Shown: positions 50,259 to 61,756 of the stretch, one piece after another | Layout: each line of letters opens with the position of its first letter | Numbering within the stretch: the stretch's first letter is position 1 | NCBI GenBank assembly: GCA_018894105.1 | Contig: CM032124.1 | Location: 5,689,501 to 5,753,500 of the forward strand | From: Jacaranda mimosifolia | Lineage: Eukaryota > Streptophyta > Magnoliopsida > Lamiales > Bignoniaceae | DNA length: 64,000 nucleotides | Direction of reading: 5' to 3' | The notes under the pieces: model-generated | Told to the model about the DNA's origin: nothing | The model's database searches: none | Seen by the model: the letters and a program-made list of their open reading frames with translations, nothing else | Position numbers and translations under genes: made by a program

Positions 50259-50655
50259 CTAAGTTTGGCAATGACCTAGGTAAATGGGTATTAAGAGGAT
50301 ACATACGGAGTCTGTAGGAAGTAGAGGATTATATCTAGGATAATCAACTAGTTTGTAGTTTTCAATTGCAAAAAATGAACATTAGACTTTAGATTGAGAA
50401 AAAACTTTCATTTATTTTACGTGTGATTGAGAATGTTTCAGTAGTTAAGGATGGATTGTGGATGAGATTAAAGTGGTGAAAGTTCTTATGTAGACTTATA
50501 ATGATTGAACTTTCGTTATAATGAACTTTGTTAATTTGTCAAAAATTTTATAATTATATATAAAAGACCATAATTTTGTTGTTACCTTTGGATATCATTA
50601 GGTAATCTTGGCAGTAGGAAGTTAAGGAAGAACAAGGAACATTTTAGAAAAGACA

Positions 50656-51535
50656 ATGGCACCCCATGAAGGTTTGCATATACCTGACCCACCTCGAGCA
50701 GATTAGCATGGGAGAGAGAGATCACTCAGTCCACAGGCTACTGCATAGCATATTCGTAGACAAAGAGCATTAGCTAAATCACGAACTCAAAAAAGGGGAA
50801 AACAAAAAAAAAGGTTTCACTGATCCCTCATGTTGACCAACCAGTTCCAAGCTAACCAATAGAGCCCATTTTTCATATGTGGCAACAATTTATGCAATTT
50901 TGCAGGCAATAGGGACAAGGTAATCAAGCAGGGAATGTTAAATAGCCAACAGAAGATTGAGCTATAGATCGGTTCCTCCGATTGCAACCCTTGAAATTCC
51001 TACGGGAACTTGATGATAGAAAAGTTGAGATATGGGTTAAAAGCTTGGAAAAGATATTTGGAACTCTACGTTGTCCAGATGAGCAGAAGATCTAGTATGC
51101 TACATTTCTTTTAGAGGGTCCTGCCCATGACTCGTGGCAAATGATCAATCATAGGTGGAATATGGAGGGAACTCATCGAACTTAGGAAAACTTCACCCAG
51201 GAGTTTATGGAAAAATATGTACTGGAGGTGATCAAGTATGCTAGTAAAAGAGAACTCATGGAATTAATACAAGGAGTGTCATCAGTCAACTAGCATAAAG
51301 CCACATTTAGCCGACTAATTTGGTATGCACTTCATATACTTGCCTATTAGGGGCGATAAGTTTGCAAGTTTATAGAAAAGTTACGACTAGAATTGAGATG
51401 GGGACTACTCTCATATGATTTTCTAAGCTACAATTGTATGGTAAGTAAGGCATTACAAGCAGAATCAGATTTGCAAGAGATCAAAAAGATTGAAGATAAA
51501 AGGCAAAAGGAAAAGTTAACACCTAGCGGGTAAAC
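50656..51535 (+). pseudogene. Chromovirus gag remnant
   Basis: ATG at 50656 is followed by a TAG at 50704-50706 and more stops. The retrotransposon gag domain is recognisable at about 50970-51300: LKFLRELDDRKVEIWVKSLE, then LEGPAHDSWQM and FTQEFMEKYVLEVIKYASKR. A Lys-rich segment (QEIKKIEDKRQKEKL) ends the piece. A zinc knuckle probably corresponds to 51600-51700, where 'cgaatattttggaaacc...gaatcaggatgctgg' retains Cys and His codons, but it is degraded. Gag builds the particle in the cytoplasm. Confidence 0.8.
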
Positions 51536-51850
51536 TTAGGAAAAAAATAGCCAAAGTTACATACTGGGGGCGTCAATTAGCGAGATTATTAGACCGACAG
51601 ATCTACAAATCTAGCTTCAAAGATATGTGAATATTTTGGAAACCTAGACCATGAAGAATCAGGATGCTGGACAAAGCAGGGCAACTGTGTAGTCTATGGT
51701 AGTGTTCAACACTTGTTCAAAGATGGCCCAAATTGAGGAAAGCCAACCTCCACAGAGAAAAGGAAACACGCTGCAGGAACTAGCAAAAAGCCAAAGGTCA
51801 GAGCATGTGCATAGGCTCTGATTGGAGAAGAAGCACTCCACCCTCCTAAA

Positions 51851-52129
51851 GTGGTTAAAGGTACGATTTTTATTTTTGGAATTTATGGAAATGTTTTATT
51901 TGATCTTGATGCTTTGCATTCTTTCATATATGCAACTATATTTGAAAAATTAAGTATGCAACATGAAATCATAACTTATCAGATAGAAGTTCAAACACCC
52001 TTGGAAATAGGATTAATGACAAATATCATGTATCAGGATTGCCTGACTATGATTGGGGACAGAGTATATCTATCCAATCTTATACAAATGCCTATACAAG
52101 GATATGATTTGACCATTGGAATGGATTAG
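51851..52129 (+). pseudogene. Chromovirus protease remnant
   Basis: An open frame of 92 codons matches the retropepsin-like domain of Ty3 elements: VKGTIFIFGIYGNVLFDLDA, then HSFI, with a GMD ending typical of '..LIGMDWL'. The catalytic D-S/T-G triad reads D-L-D, so the enzyme would be inactive. The frame stops at 52127-52129 just where the conserved Trp would follow. It would process the gag-pol polyprotein. Confidence 0.85.
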
Positions 52130-52289
52130 CTCTACAAACACTAGACACAGATAAATTGTTATACCAAGTGCCTCACCATAGAAGATAAGATATCGGTACT
52201 GACATTCCATTCCACAAATAATACTTCCATAATACCAATTATATATGCTCTAAAAGCCAGAAAGATTTTAAAGGAAGGTTATGGTTAAG

Positions 52290-53850
52290 ATTGAAAAGGT
52301 GAAAGTCGTAGCTGAGTACCGGAAAGTGTTTTTGGAAGAATTGAGCTCATTTCCCCCGACAAAGAGATAGAATTTATAATCCAGACTCTTCCACGGGCAA
52401 CATCTTTTTCCAAGACTCCCTATCAAATAGCTCCTGCATAGCTCAAAGAATTGAAAAACCAACTCCATGAGCTATTGGAAAAGAAGTTCATAAGACCTAG
52501 CACTTCTCCTTGGGGAGTCCTAGTATTATTTGTTAAGAAAAAAGACAGATCCTTAAGAATGTGCATTGATTATAGGAAGTGAAACAAAGTTACGATCAAG
52601 AATAAATACCCTCTGCCACATGTAGAGAAATTATTTGATCTTTTACAAAGAGCTACAGTCTTTTCAAAGCTAGATTTAAGACAAAGATATTATCAATTGA
52701 AAATAAAAGAGGAAGATATTTTGAAGACCAAATTTAACTTTCAATAAGGTCCCTTTGAGTTCGAAGTGATGTCGTTTGGTCTAACCAATGCTTTAGCAAC
52801 ATTTATGGACATGATCCATCGAGTTTTTTGACCATATCTAGACTAGTTTGTGGTCATTTTCATATATGACATTATAGTGTACTCCAAGATCAAAGAATAG
52901 CACACAAAAACTTGCACTTTGTTCTCAAAACTTTGAAGGATAATCAGTTGTTTGCTAAATTCAGTAAGTGTGAGTTTTGGATGGAAAAAGTGGCATTTTG
53001 GGACACATTATATCTCCATATGGGACAGAGGTTGATTCCTCTAAGGTAGAGGCAGCAGTTAACAAGAAAAGACCCGAAACTGTGATAGAAGTTCATAGTT
53101 TCTTGGGACTTGCTGGCTATTACCAAAGATTTATACAAAACTTCTCTAAAATAGTTGGTTTGTTGACTAAATTAACTCAGAAGGATCAACTATTTGGAAC
53201 GATAAACATGAACAATGTTTCCAAGAACTAAAGAACCGATTGACAATAGCTCCAATTTTAGCCCTTCCAGAGGGATTAAAAGGATTCATCGTGTTCATCA
53301 ATACTTCTAAAGAAGGGCTTGGGTGTGTGTTGATGCAAAAGAGGTGAGTTATTGCCTATGCATCCAGAAAACTAAAATCACACGAGGAGAACTACCTAAC
53401 TCATGATTTGGAGTTGGTTGCAATAATTTTTGCCCTAATAAAATAGAGGTATTACCTTTATAGGACTACGTTCGAGGTATACATGGATCACAAGAGCCTT
53501 AAGTATTTGTACTCCCAAAAGGATTTGAACATGCAACATCAAAGATGGATGGAATTTTTGGAGGATTACAACTTTTCTATCTTTTACCACCCGGGAAAAG
53601 CGAATGTGGTGGCAGATGCACTAAATAGAAAGGTCAAAATAGCCCATTTGCTAAAAAGAGAAACATTAGAAAGTTCAGGAGTAGATGCCATGATCCAAAT
53701 GAAACAACAAGGCTGGATTATAGGATTAAAGGTACTACCAGAGCTTTATAATGAAATACAACGAGCTCAGGTCAATAATAGTTGGATACTGAAGCAGAAA
53801 GAAGTAATTGAGAAACTTGGAAAACCTAAATTCAGTATAGATGGTTAAGG
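52290..53850 (+). pseudogene. Chromovirus reverse transcriptase and RNase H, disrupted
   Basis: RT begins at about 52440 ([20 protein letters not shown], then [20 protein letters not shown] and [25 protein letters not shown]). The active-site box near 52852-52878 reads VIFIYDIIV; the first aspartate of the usual F-x-D-D is replaced by Tyr. Stops occur at 52581, 52746 and 52831, and frameshifts near 52900 and 52990. Frame 52977-53231 carries the thumb (GHIISPYGTEVD, SFLGLAGYYQRFI). RNase H runs ~53280-53640 with FINTSKEGLG, a later stop, then [16 protein letters not shown] and [17 protein letters not shown] in an open frame (53483-53848). Confidence 0.88.
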
Positions 53851-54157
53851 CACTTTTTTATTCCGCCAGAGAATATATGTCCTTGAAGAGATAAAAGGAA
53901 AACTACTATATGAGGCATACAAAGTAAGATATGCAGTACATCCGGGAAGAACAAAGATTTATCAGGACTTAAAAAGGCAATTTTGGTGGAATGGGATGAA
54001 GAAAGATGTAACAGAATATGTGCAAAAATGCTTATCTTGTCAGTTAGTAAAAGCAGAACAACCAAAGGCCATCAGGATTATTATAGCCACTTCCTATCCT
54101 AGACTAGAAAAGGGAACAAGAGACTATGGACTTTGTGACTAGCCTACCAACAATTAG
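53850..54157 (+). pseudogene. Integrase zinc-binding domain and start of core
   Basis: H2C2 zinc-binding text is visible (YAVHPGRTKIYQDLK, then FWWNGMKKDVTEYVQKCLSC) at about 53930-54050. The core starts DFVTSLPTIR at 54130-54157, where the element at 54158 interrupts it. Confidence 0.85.
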
Positions 54158-54565
54158 ATGTGTAAACGGATATTAAACGGATCGAATATATTATTTTTAT
54201 ATTCATAACTGTTTAACTTTTTATTTAGATACATAAACAGACTTTGCATATATTTAAAAATGATATTCAAATTCTTATCCATCAAATATCAATCGAATTT
54301 GGATATATCCATATTCGATTATAATTATTCAAATTTATTCATATTTTATTAAACTTATATGTGTTTGAATTATTTTTTATATTCATATTTGATGATAACT
54401 ATTTAAATATTTATTTACAAATATCCAAATACGTGATTTATAAACCTATAATAAATACATATTTTAATTAATAGAAGGAACTAAATAATTTCACTCAAAA
54501 GAAAGCAATCAAACAAATAGCATAATTTTTAATTAATAATTGACTTTATAATTAATTATTAGTAC

Positions 54566-54656
<91 letters not shown>

Positions 54657-55032
54657 CATTTAAATATATTAATTATAAAGTCATCCATCAATAATTATAT
54701 TGATTAACTTTAATAATTTTTTTTCTCTATATTACAATAATTTTTTAAATTTATTCTTTTTCTTCCTAATTCTTAAATTATAATTTTTATATATACATAT
54801 ATGGATTATGAGATTTTTATTAAAAAATATAAATAATATATTATTAATAAATATATATTTAGAGCGGATATTAAATGAATTGGATACGCATTTATTATAT
54901 TCGTATCCATTTATAATCAGATATCTACTAATTGAATATAAATAATATCCGCTTTAAATGAATGTAGATAAATTTTCTATGAATGGATATGAATACGAAC
55001 GGCAAACAAATTTTTGAATATCCATTTATAGC
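54158..55032. mobile_element. 875-bp AT-rich insertion with a 15-bp flanking duplication
   Basis: CCTACCAACAATTAG at 54143-54157 is repeated exactly at 55033-55047, and the integrase frame reads through when only one copy is counted. The ends are weakly inverted: 'gtgtaaacggatatt' at 54160-54174 and, inward from the right end, 'gctataaatggatattc'. The interior repeats 'ggatatYcatattcg' words in both orientations and includes (AAT)29 at 54567-54654. No coding sequence. It looks like a MITE, but the duplication is longer than the 8-9 bp usual for hAT or Mutator-type elements. Confidence 0.7.
54567..54654. repeat. (AAT)n microsatellite, about 29 units
   Basis: Uninterrupted trinucleotide run inside the 875-bp insertion. 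Confidence 0.95.
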
Positions 55033-55960
55033 CCTACCAACAATTAGAGGAGAATATGACAGTATCTAGGTAATAGTGGACTGTTTAACAAAGTCGACAC
55101 ATTTTCTACCAAACAGAACGGATTACAAAGTTGAGAAACTAGCAGAATTATACATTAAGGAGATCGTCAGATTACATGAAATTTTGATCAGTATTGTGTC
55201 AGATTGGGATCCAAAATTCACTTCAAGGCTTTGAAAAAGCTTGTAGAAACACTTGGGAACAAGGTTACAACTTAGTTCTGCCGCCCACCCTCAGACTCAC
55301 GGACAGTTAGAAAGAGTTATCTGGATTTTAGAGGATATCTTAAGGGCTTGTATCATGTATTTTGATAGGAGTTGGAGTAAATATCTTCTTTTATTGAATT
55401 TGCTTACAAGTCTCAATGAACTATAGAACCTGAATTAATTCAAGAGACTATTGAGAACGTACAGATTACTAAGCAACGAATGAAGGCTACCCAAGACCAA
55501 TAGAAAAGTTATGCAAACAAATGGTGAAAGGACTTGGAGTTTGAAGGTGGTGACCGAGTATTTCTCAAGGTATCACTAAGAAAAGTAATTAAAAGAATCG
55601 AAAAAGACGAAAAGCTGAGTCCAAGATATGTTGGACCTTAGGAAATATATGAAAGAGTCGGACCAGTGGCTTATCATCTTATATTACCCTAAGACTTGAG
55701 AGGGATACATGATGTCTTCCATGTATCACAACTATAGAAATACTATCCTGGTCCGTCTCATATCATACCTCATAAGCTTATGGAATTGAAAGGAAATCTG
55801 ACATATGAGAAGCAACCAGTGCTATCTTGGATCAAAAATTTTGAGAACTTAGGAATCAAAGCATTCCCCAAGTGAAGGTGTTATGGCATAACTATAATGT
55901 GGAAGAAGCCACATAGGAGTAAGAAGACTTTATGCGTCAGCAATATCCTTAACTTTTTCA
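55033..55960 (+). pseudogene. Integrase core and chromodomain remnant
   Basis: The core continues after the insertion (GEYDS, then VDCLTKSTHFLPNRTDYKVE and ISIVSDWDPKFTSR, with the second catalytic Asp in SDWD). The HPQTDGQ box is visible as 'cagactcacggacag' near 55290 with a frame change. The C-terminal part reads KLSPRYVGP, then RGIHDVFHVSQL. A chromodomain-like end (PQVKVLWHNYNVEEAT) appears near 55865-55910 and the terminal FMRQQYP near 55930. Several stops are present. Chromodomains direct chromoviruses to heterochromatin. Confidence 0.82.
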
Positions 55961-55995
55961 GTACTCAGGTAAGAATCTGGGTACCAGATTCTCTT

Positions 55996-56007
55996 AAGAG
56001 GGGGAGG
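55996..56007 (+). promoter_or_regulatory. Polypurine tract
   Basis: 'aagagggggagg' lies two bases before the 3' LTR start. It primes plus-strand synthesis. Confidence 0.85.
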
Positions 56008-56009
56008 TT

Positions 56010-58515
56010 TGTAACACCTCAAAATTTTATGATTAATGGCATTTAAAATTTTATCATTTTAAAATTTATGAAAATTTAATTATTCATTATATTATTTTTT
56101 TTTAAATTTTTTGGGGGTTAATTAGCAATTAAGTAGGATTTAATTGAGCAACTCTTGAAAACTTAGGGGTTGGCATGGAAACAAAAAGTCAACTATGGTC
56201 AAAACTGGATTCCAATAGATCATTAAGACTTAACTGAATGACTAACAAGAAGTTGAGGGGCTAAATTGCAATTACAAAAAATTAGATTTTATAAAAATAG
56301 TAATTTTCTTCACTTTCCTTTTTAATCTTCATCTTCATCACCATTTTTCCTTCTTCATCGTGTCACCTTTCCACCATCTTCACCACCCTCACTAGCAACC
56401 ATTTCAACTATCCAACACCACCAACTACCTCTCCTCATCCTCAGCTACACCTTGCATGGAAGCTTGATGCGACGGTGGAAGCAGAATGGGGACTGTAGAT
56501 GCGGCGGCGAGAAGCAAAGAAAACCAAGGCAGTGATCGATGATTGAAGGTCATCCAGGCCTCAAAATAGAAAACTAATTGGACCATTGGACTCAGGCGGA
56601 TGAAATAAAAACAATAGCGGTGGTTTCGTATTTTTTAGTAGCGGCAGACGGCAGTCTGGCAATGGTGCTCAAATAAAATTTTCTCCTCATTAGGGCGGTT
56701 GCAATTGTGCATTCAATTCGACATTTTGGGGTCTCGATTGTGCATTTTTGGGTAAAGATCAATTTTGAGATTAAGATTTTTGTACATTTTCATTTGTTTA
56801 AACCTCTTGTACCTTTGAATAATTGATTTTGAATTATATTAGGTAGTAAATATTCATGCATGATTGATGTTGGATTTTGGACCCAAAATTTGTACCAAAT
56901 GTGATAATTGGAGAATTGTTGAGTTAATTGAGGTAAAAAAAAAAAAAAAAAACTAAATTTGAAAAATTGGGCTCTAAATGACAATAATTAGGTTATTGAA
57001 CTAATTGGCTTATTATCACTGCTTAGGACATTGATATGAGATTGGATTGAATTCATCATATCTATTGATTGTATTATTAAAGACCCTTAACTAATAGTAT
57101 ATTAGCGACATTATTACAAGTGTTTCTTAATGATAATTTTGAACGAAGTTTTATATATCGAATTAATTGGGTAATTACTGATTTAAGACAATTAATAATA
57201 AGAGATTATTTATTAGATGCTATTCAGGTCTAATGTGAGTTTTGATAAGAAAATGATTCTTTTGGTTAGGAGATGAGGAGCATGAAATTGCATATCAGTA
57301 GACCGTAACATATTTCTAAAGCTCTTAAAGTGAGGGTTTGTCAATCTGGCACCTTTCTCATACCTACCCATTGTTGTGATAGATCTTTGTAAGGTTTTCT
57401 ATTCTTGTATTGTATCTGTTGAAAATTCGCATATTATTGAAATCTCGCCTGTTAATTGTTTATAATGTGTGCACCCTTGCAAAGGTTATTACTTGTTTCT
57501 ATTTTGTTGTCTAGAACTTTTATTATGTTATTTAATTTAATTGCTTGTACCCTATAGCCTTGCCAGCTGACCCCATACTACTTGTTCATTTCTCATCATG
57601 TTGATTGTTCAAGAAATCTTGTCGGTATATTTAAGTTCATTCTATATATCAGTTATTTGGCTTTAACGGCGTACTTGATTATCGATTATACCCGTCGAGT
57701 CCCAATTCCAATAGAATACTTAGATTATTATTCCAGAACAGCCTTGATGGCTAATATATTGGATGTTCAGATAGTATCTCGTTATATTCATGTTATTGTA
57801 TAAAGGTTCAAATTGTATCTATTGGCATTATATTATTCTAACCCATGGGATGCCATGGGCGGTTGCCACTTATAGGAATGCCATGAGGGTTTGGGCCTAG
57901 GGGCTAGGTTCGAAAGATAGTTGGGCAAAATAGACCGACGGGTATAGTCTTACGGCTAGTACTCACCTATGATCCTAACTTACAGGTAGCTGGAGGTAGC
58001 GAACTATGAGTGACTGGATCCAACATGTAGTCTACCATCCCATATAAGCTAATTATTACCTACCGAGCTGAGTGCTCAAGCAATGGGAATGATAACAAAA
58101 TCTTATTTATACTGTACCAATATCTAATACTTGTAATTATAATTTAATTCAGGAGTAATAAGGACGAAATGACCAACAGCCTTTTAATTTGATATCATGT
58201 GTATCATGTATGCTATTGATTCATATTAAAAGCTCTTGTTTGTGACTGAATTGTTCATTTATTGTTGAATCTCAATGGGTTTTTCTTTCAGTATTGTTAT
58301 TTTTTTTCCCTCACTAAGTCTTTAGGACCTACCTTCCCTGTATACTTTGTTTTCTTTTTTAGATACATCTACGTGAGAAGCAAAGACTCATGCTTTGGAT
58401 GAAGGGTTATTTTGTAATAGATCAGGTATTTTGATTATATTTATAGTCTGCACTTGATCGAGATAGCTATGTAAGAAATGTTATGAAGATGTTTGTATGA
58501 AACTTAAGAAACCTG
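56010..58515 (+). repeat. 3' LTR of the chromovirus, 3' end lost
   Basis: TGTAACACCTCAAAATTTTATG at 56010 aligns with the 5' LTR up to 'gaaacttaagaaacctg' (equivalent to about 50078 in the 5' LTR). The last ~160 bases of the LTR are missing at the CACTA-like insertion, and I did not find them further right. TATA-like box at 56287-56299. Confidence 0.88.
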
Positions 58516-60174
58516 CACTATAACAAATTACACTTTTAATAATGAATAATTTTGTTACTATAAAGCTGAAATTTGTTACCCAAAATATTGGTAACAAATT
58601 TTTTCGTTACTTAAGTTTAGTGCCCTAAAGCCCGTAGCAAAAGGTTTTAGTATCGAAATTTATGGTTCATTACAAATGATGGACTTATGGTGACGAAATG
58701 TATCGTTACCCAAATATGATATTAGTAACAAAAAAGTATAGTAATTACAATAGATTTTTATAGCGTAATGAAATATTTTGTTACTAAAACATTGACAATT
58801 TTATTGCATTTTATTTTTTTGTTACCAATGCATAATATAATGATATTATTTATTTAATTAAGTATAGTCACTAATTGTTTATGTAACAAAATATTTCATT
58901 ACAAATACTTAAATAAAATTTTAATTCAAAAATAAGTATTTCGTTATTAATGGAATAAATAACTAAAACTTTTGTTACTAAATACATGTGCATGGGCTCC
59001 AATTTAGGTTGATTCATATGGATGGGCCATTTGACATCAAGCCTACGCTTGTTGGGTCGTCGAACTCTGGCCTCAACTCGGGGCATTGCCCACCAGCAAG
59101 AGCGCCACAGGCCGCCGGCCCACCTGCAAGAAGACAATAGGAACCAGTGCCCGGGCCACCAAAGCTTAGGCCTAACTCACACATCAGTCCACCCGCAACG
59201 CCCAGCGCCCGCACCAGCCCACCAGGCCTTGCCCCCGGCCTCTAGTACTGGCCCACTCACAAGGCCCAATGCCTACGCCAGCCCAACCGAGCACAGGCCC
59301 ACCGCCCTCGCTAGCCCAATGCTCGCATAGGCCCAGCTAAGTGCCAGCCCATACGAGCACAAATAGGCCTAGGCCCGAGCATGCGGCCTAATGCCAATGT
59401 AGGCCTAGCTAAGCTCCAGCCCACCAGAGCGTGCAAGCCCAGACCCAATGCAAATTCATTCTAATTTGTTGGCAACAAGATTCGATCCGACAACCATGCC
59501 CACATGAAGCAAGCACCTAACCATGTTGGTTGTATGTTGAAAAGTTAATGTGCTCAATTACTTATTCATCTCTTCCATTTAAAGCTCTCAAATAATTTCA
59601 CGTGTTATCAAGCAAATATTATTTTATATTTAAAAACAAAATTATAATTTTCATTTGAATAAATAAAAGAAATAAATAAAAAGCGTGTGATAATTATATA
59701 ACATAGCTGCATGAAGCAACTAAATTTTATTACATATATGTATATATAAATTGTTAGGTAAATGCTTAATATTTTTGTAGAAGAGCTTATAATATAAAAT
59801 ACTTTATTTTAGAAATTTATAAAAAAAAATTTATAAAAAAATAATTGGCATTACATATATATAAATACTAAAAAATTGTGAACAAAACCCTTTAAAGTAA
59901 AAATAAAGGGCAATCTAACAAGCAAAAGTAACAATATTATTAATTTCGATAGTTTAGAAAAATCAGCACGAAATTATTTATTCAGGGAATGTTATACTAA
60001 CCGTCGCCATTTATTATGAATTCCATGGCAATTTCAAAAAAACTGCGACTAAATGGCTAATTCGGCGACAGTTTGGATAAATCATTGCTCAACCACTGTC
60101 AGATTAATATTTTGCGGTAGTTGAAACAAACCATCCCAAAATATATGCCACACTTAACCTATTTTCTTTTAGTG
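58516..60174. mobile_element. CACTA-like non-autonomous element in the 3' LTR
   Basis: Left end CACTATAACAAATTACAC at 58516. The proposed right end, inward from 60174, is CACTAAAAGAAAATAGGTT. Left subterminal sequence is full of 'ttgttactaaa/gtaacaaa' words and the right of 'gcgacagttt/ctgcgactaa' words, as in CACTA elements. 'aacaagattcgatccgacaa' near 59470 resembles text often seen inside plant CACTA elements. No transposase. The expected 3-bp duplication (CTG on the left) is not seen on the right, where a (TG)n run begins, and LTR sequence does not resume, so the right border is uncertain. Confidence 0.55.
59000..59460. other. GC-rich island inside the CACTA-like element
   Basis: Visibly GC-rich against very AT-rich surroundings, made of degenerate repeats of 'ggcccac/gcccaat/aggcctag'. 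Frames on both strands (59022-59330 plus; 58871-59214 minus) are open only because stop codons are rare in GC-rich DNA. No domain is recognised, so I do not call a gene. Confidence 0.8.
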
Positions 60175-60490
60175 TGTGTGTGTGTGTGTGTATATATATA
60201 CTACATATGTATATAAGTTTGAATGAAAAGTTATATTATATACATAGTTATAAATATTAAATATTATTTAATTCAAAATGAAAAAATGGATAAAAATAAA
60301 AGTAATTTAAATTTTATTGATAAATTTATATATATATATATGTATATTATATATTTGTGAATAAGTATAAATGGAAAAAATAAGTATACATGTATGAATA
60401 ATTCAAAACAAAAAAAGATAAAAATAAAAATTATTTAAAATTTTATAGACAAATTTATATATATATGTATAAAATGAGAATATATGAAAT
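59820..60490 (+). repeat. Segmental duplication, copy 1
   Basis: From 'ataattggcattacatatat' (59841) to 'aaatgagaatatatgaaat' (near 60490). It matches copy 2 starting 1120 bases downstream and includes ~150 bases with 'gcgacagttt' motifs that copy 2 lacks. Confidence 0.75.
60174..60203. repeat. (TG)n-(TA)n microsatellite
   Basis: Direct dinucleotide run at the proposed right end of the CACTA-like element. Confidence 0.9.
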
Positions 60491-60947
60491 ATTGAGAAAT
60501 TTTGATTTTGATTATTTGAAAGGTTAACGACTCTTTTTGTTACTTGCAAAATATAATATGAATATCCAATTATATTTATAAAAAAAATTTGAGAATGAAT
60601 ACAATAATTTGTTTTTTCTATATTTTATTTTACATTATAATTTCATCCTCATATTTTGTCACTAATTCATATTTTAAAATTAATTTTTAGTTTATAATTA
60701 TTTTATCAATTTACTATAATTTTAACTTTAAATGACTAATGCCAAACTTTTTTCTTCACTTAATTATTCAATAACTAAGTTATGAGTCAAATAAAAAGGT
60801 TTCTATTAACTGATATACTAATATTGATTTTAACTTTATAATTATTTAATATATTTATTTTGATTTATTTTACATTTTTTCATCTTTACTATCATATCTT
60901 TGTCTTAACTTAATTGATTTTTAATCAAAAATTTAAATTAAATAAGA

Positions 60948-61391
60948 TTATTTTTAAAAAATAATTAACATTACATATATATATTAAAAAAATAGTGAAA
61001 AAAACTCTTTAAAGTTAAAAATAAAGAGCAATCTAATAAGTAAAAGAAATAATATTATTAATTGCGGCAATTTAAAAAACTCAACGCAAGGTATATGGCG
61101 CGATTAACCTATTTTATTGTGTTGTATATATATATATATATATGCACACTATATATGTAAATAAGTATGAATAAAAAATTATATTATACATATTTATAAA
61201 TGTTAAATATTATTTAATTCAGAATGTATAAATAAAAAATAAAAGTAATTTAAATTTTATTAATAAATTTATAAATATGTATATTATATTTATGTGAATA
61301 AGTATAAATAGAAAAAATAAGTATACATGTATGAATAATTAGGAAGAAAAAAGACAAAAATAAAAATTATTTAAAATTTTATACATAAATT

Positions 61392-61432
<41 letters not shown>

Positions 61433-61460
61433 TTAAATGAGAATATGTGAAATAATGAGA
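60948..61460 (+). repeat. Segmental duplication, copy 2
   Basis: 'ataattaacattacatatat' (60961), 'gagcaatctaataagtaaaag', 'gattaacctattttattgtg' and 'aagtatacatgtatgaataat' match copy 1 in order. A (GT)n run at 61408-61431 replaces the shorter repeat of copy 1. A third, short echo of the 'gataaatttatatatatat...aaaatgaga' end follows at 61468-61510. Confidence 0.75.
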
Positions 61461-61712
61461 AACAATGATAAATTTATATATATATATATGTATGTATAAA
61501 ATGAGAAATATATGAACTAATAGAAGAGAGAAATGAGAATAAAATGAAACGAAAAGAATAAGAAAAAGAAACAATAAATAAAATATGATAATAAAAAGTT
61601 ATTTAAATTGAATTGTATATATGTGAAATGATTAAAGGTGAATTGATCTTTTTATATTATAATTGCATTAAGGTGGTGTGGCGTGGTTGTATAAAACACA
61701 AAGAAGCTGTTT

Positions 61713-61756
<44 letters not shown>

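Larger units (their letters stand above)
47594..58515 (+). mobile_element. Ty3 chromovirus (Tekay/Del-type) retrotransposon, LTR to LTR
   Basis: 5' LTR 47594-50242, primer-binding site, gag, protease, RT-RNase H, integrase, chromodomain remnant, polypurine tract, then a 3' LTR from 56010 that is cut at 58515 by a CACTA-like element. The domain order and the terminal 'VKVLWHNYNVEEAT'-like segment fit the chromodomain-bearing Tekay/Del lineage. The two LTRs align along their length but differ at roughly one base in ten by eye, so the insertion is old. An 875-bp element interrupts the integrase. Because the 3' LTR end is lost, the target duplication (left flank ATAAT) cannot be confirmed. Confidence 0.9.

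Noticed and set aside
58871..59330. Apparent proline/alanine-rich proteins in the GC-rich island
   Set aside because: Frames are open on both strands at once because stop codons are rare in GC-rich DNA; no recognisable domain.
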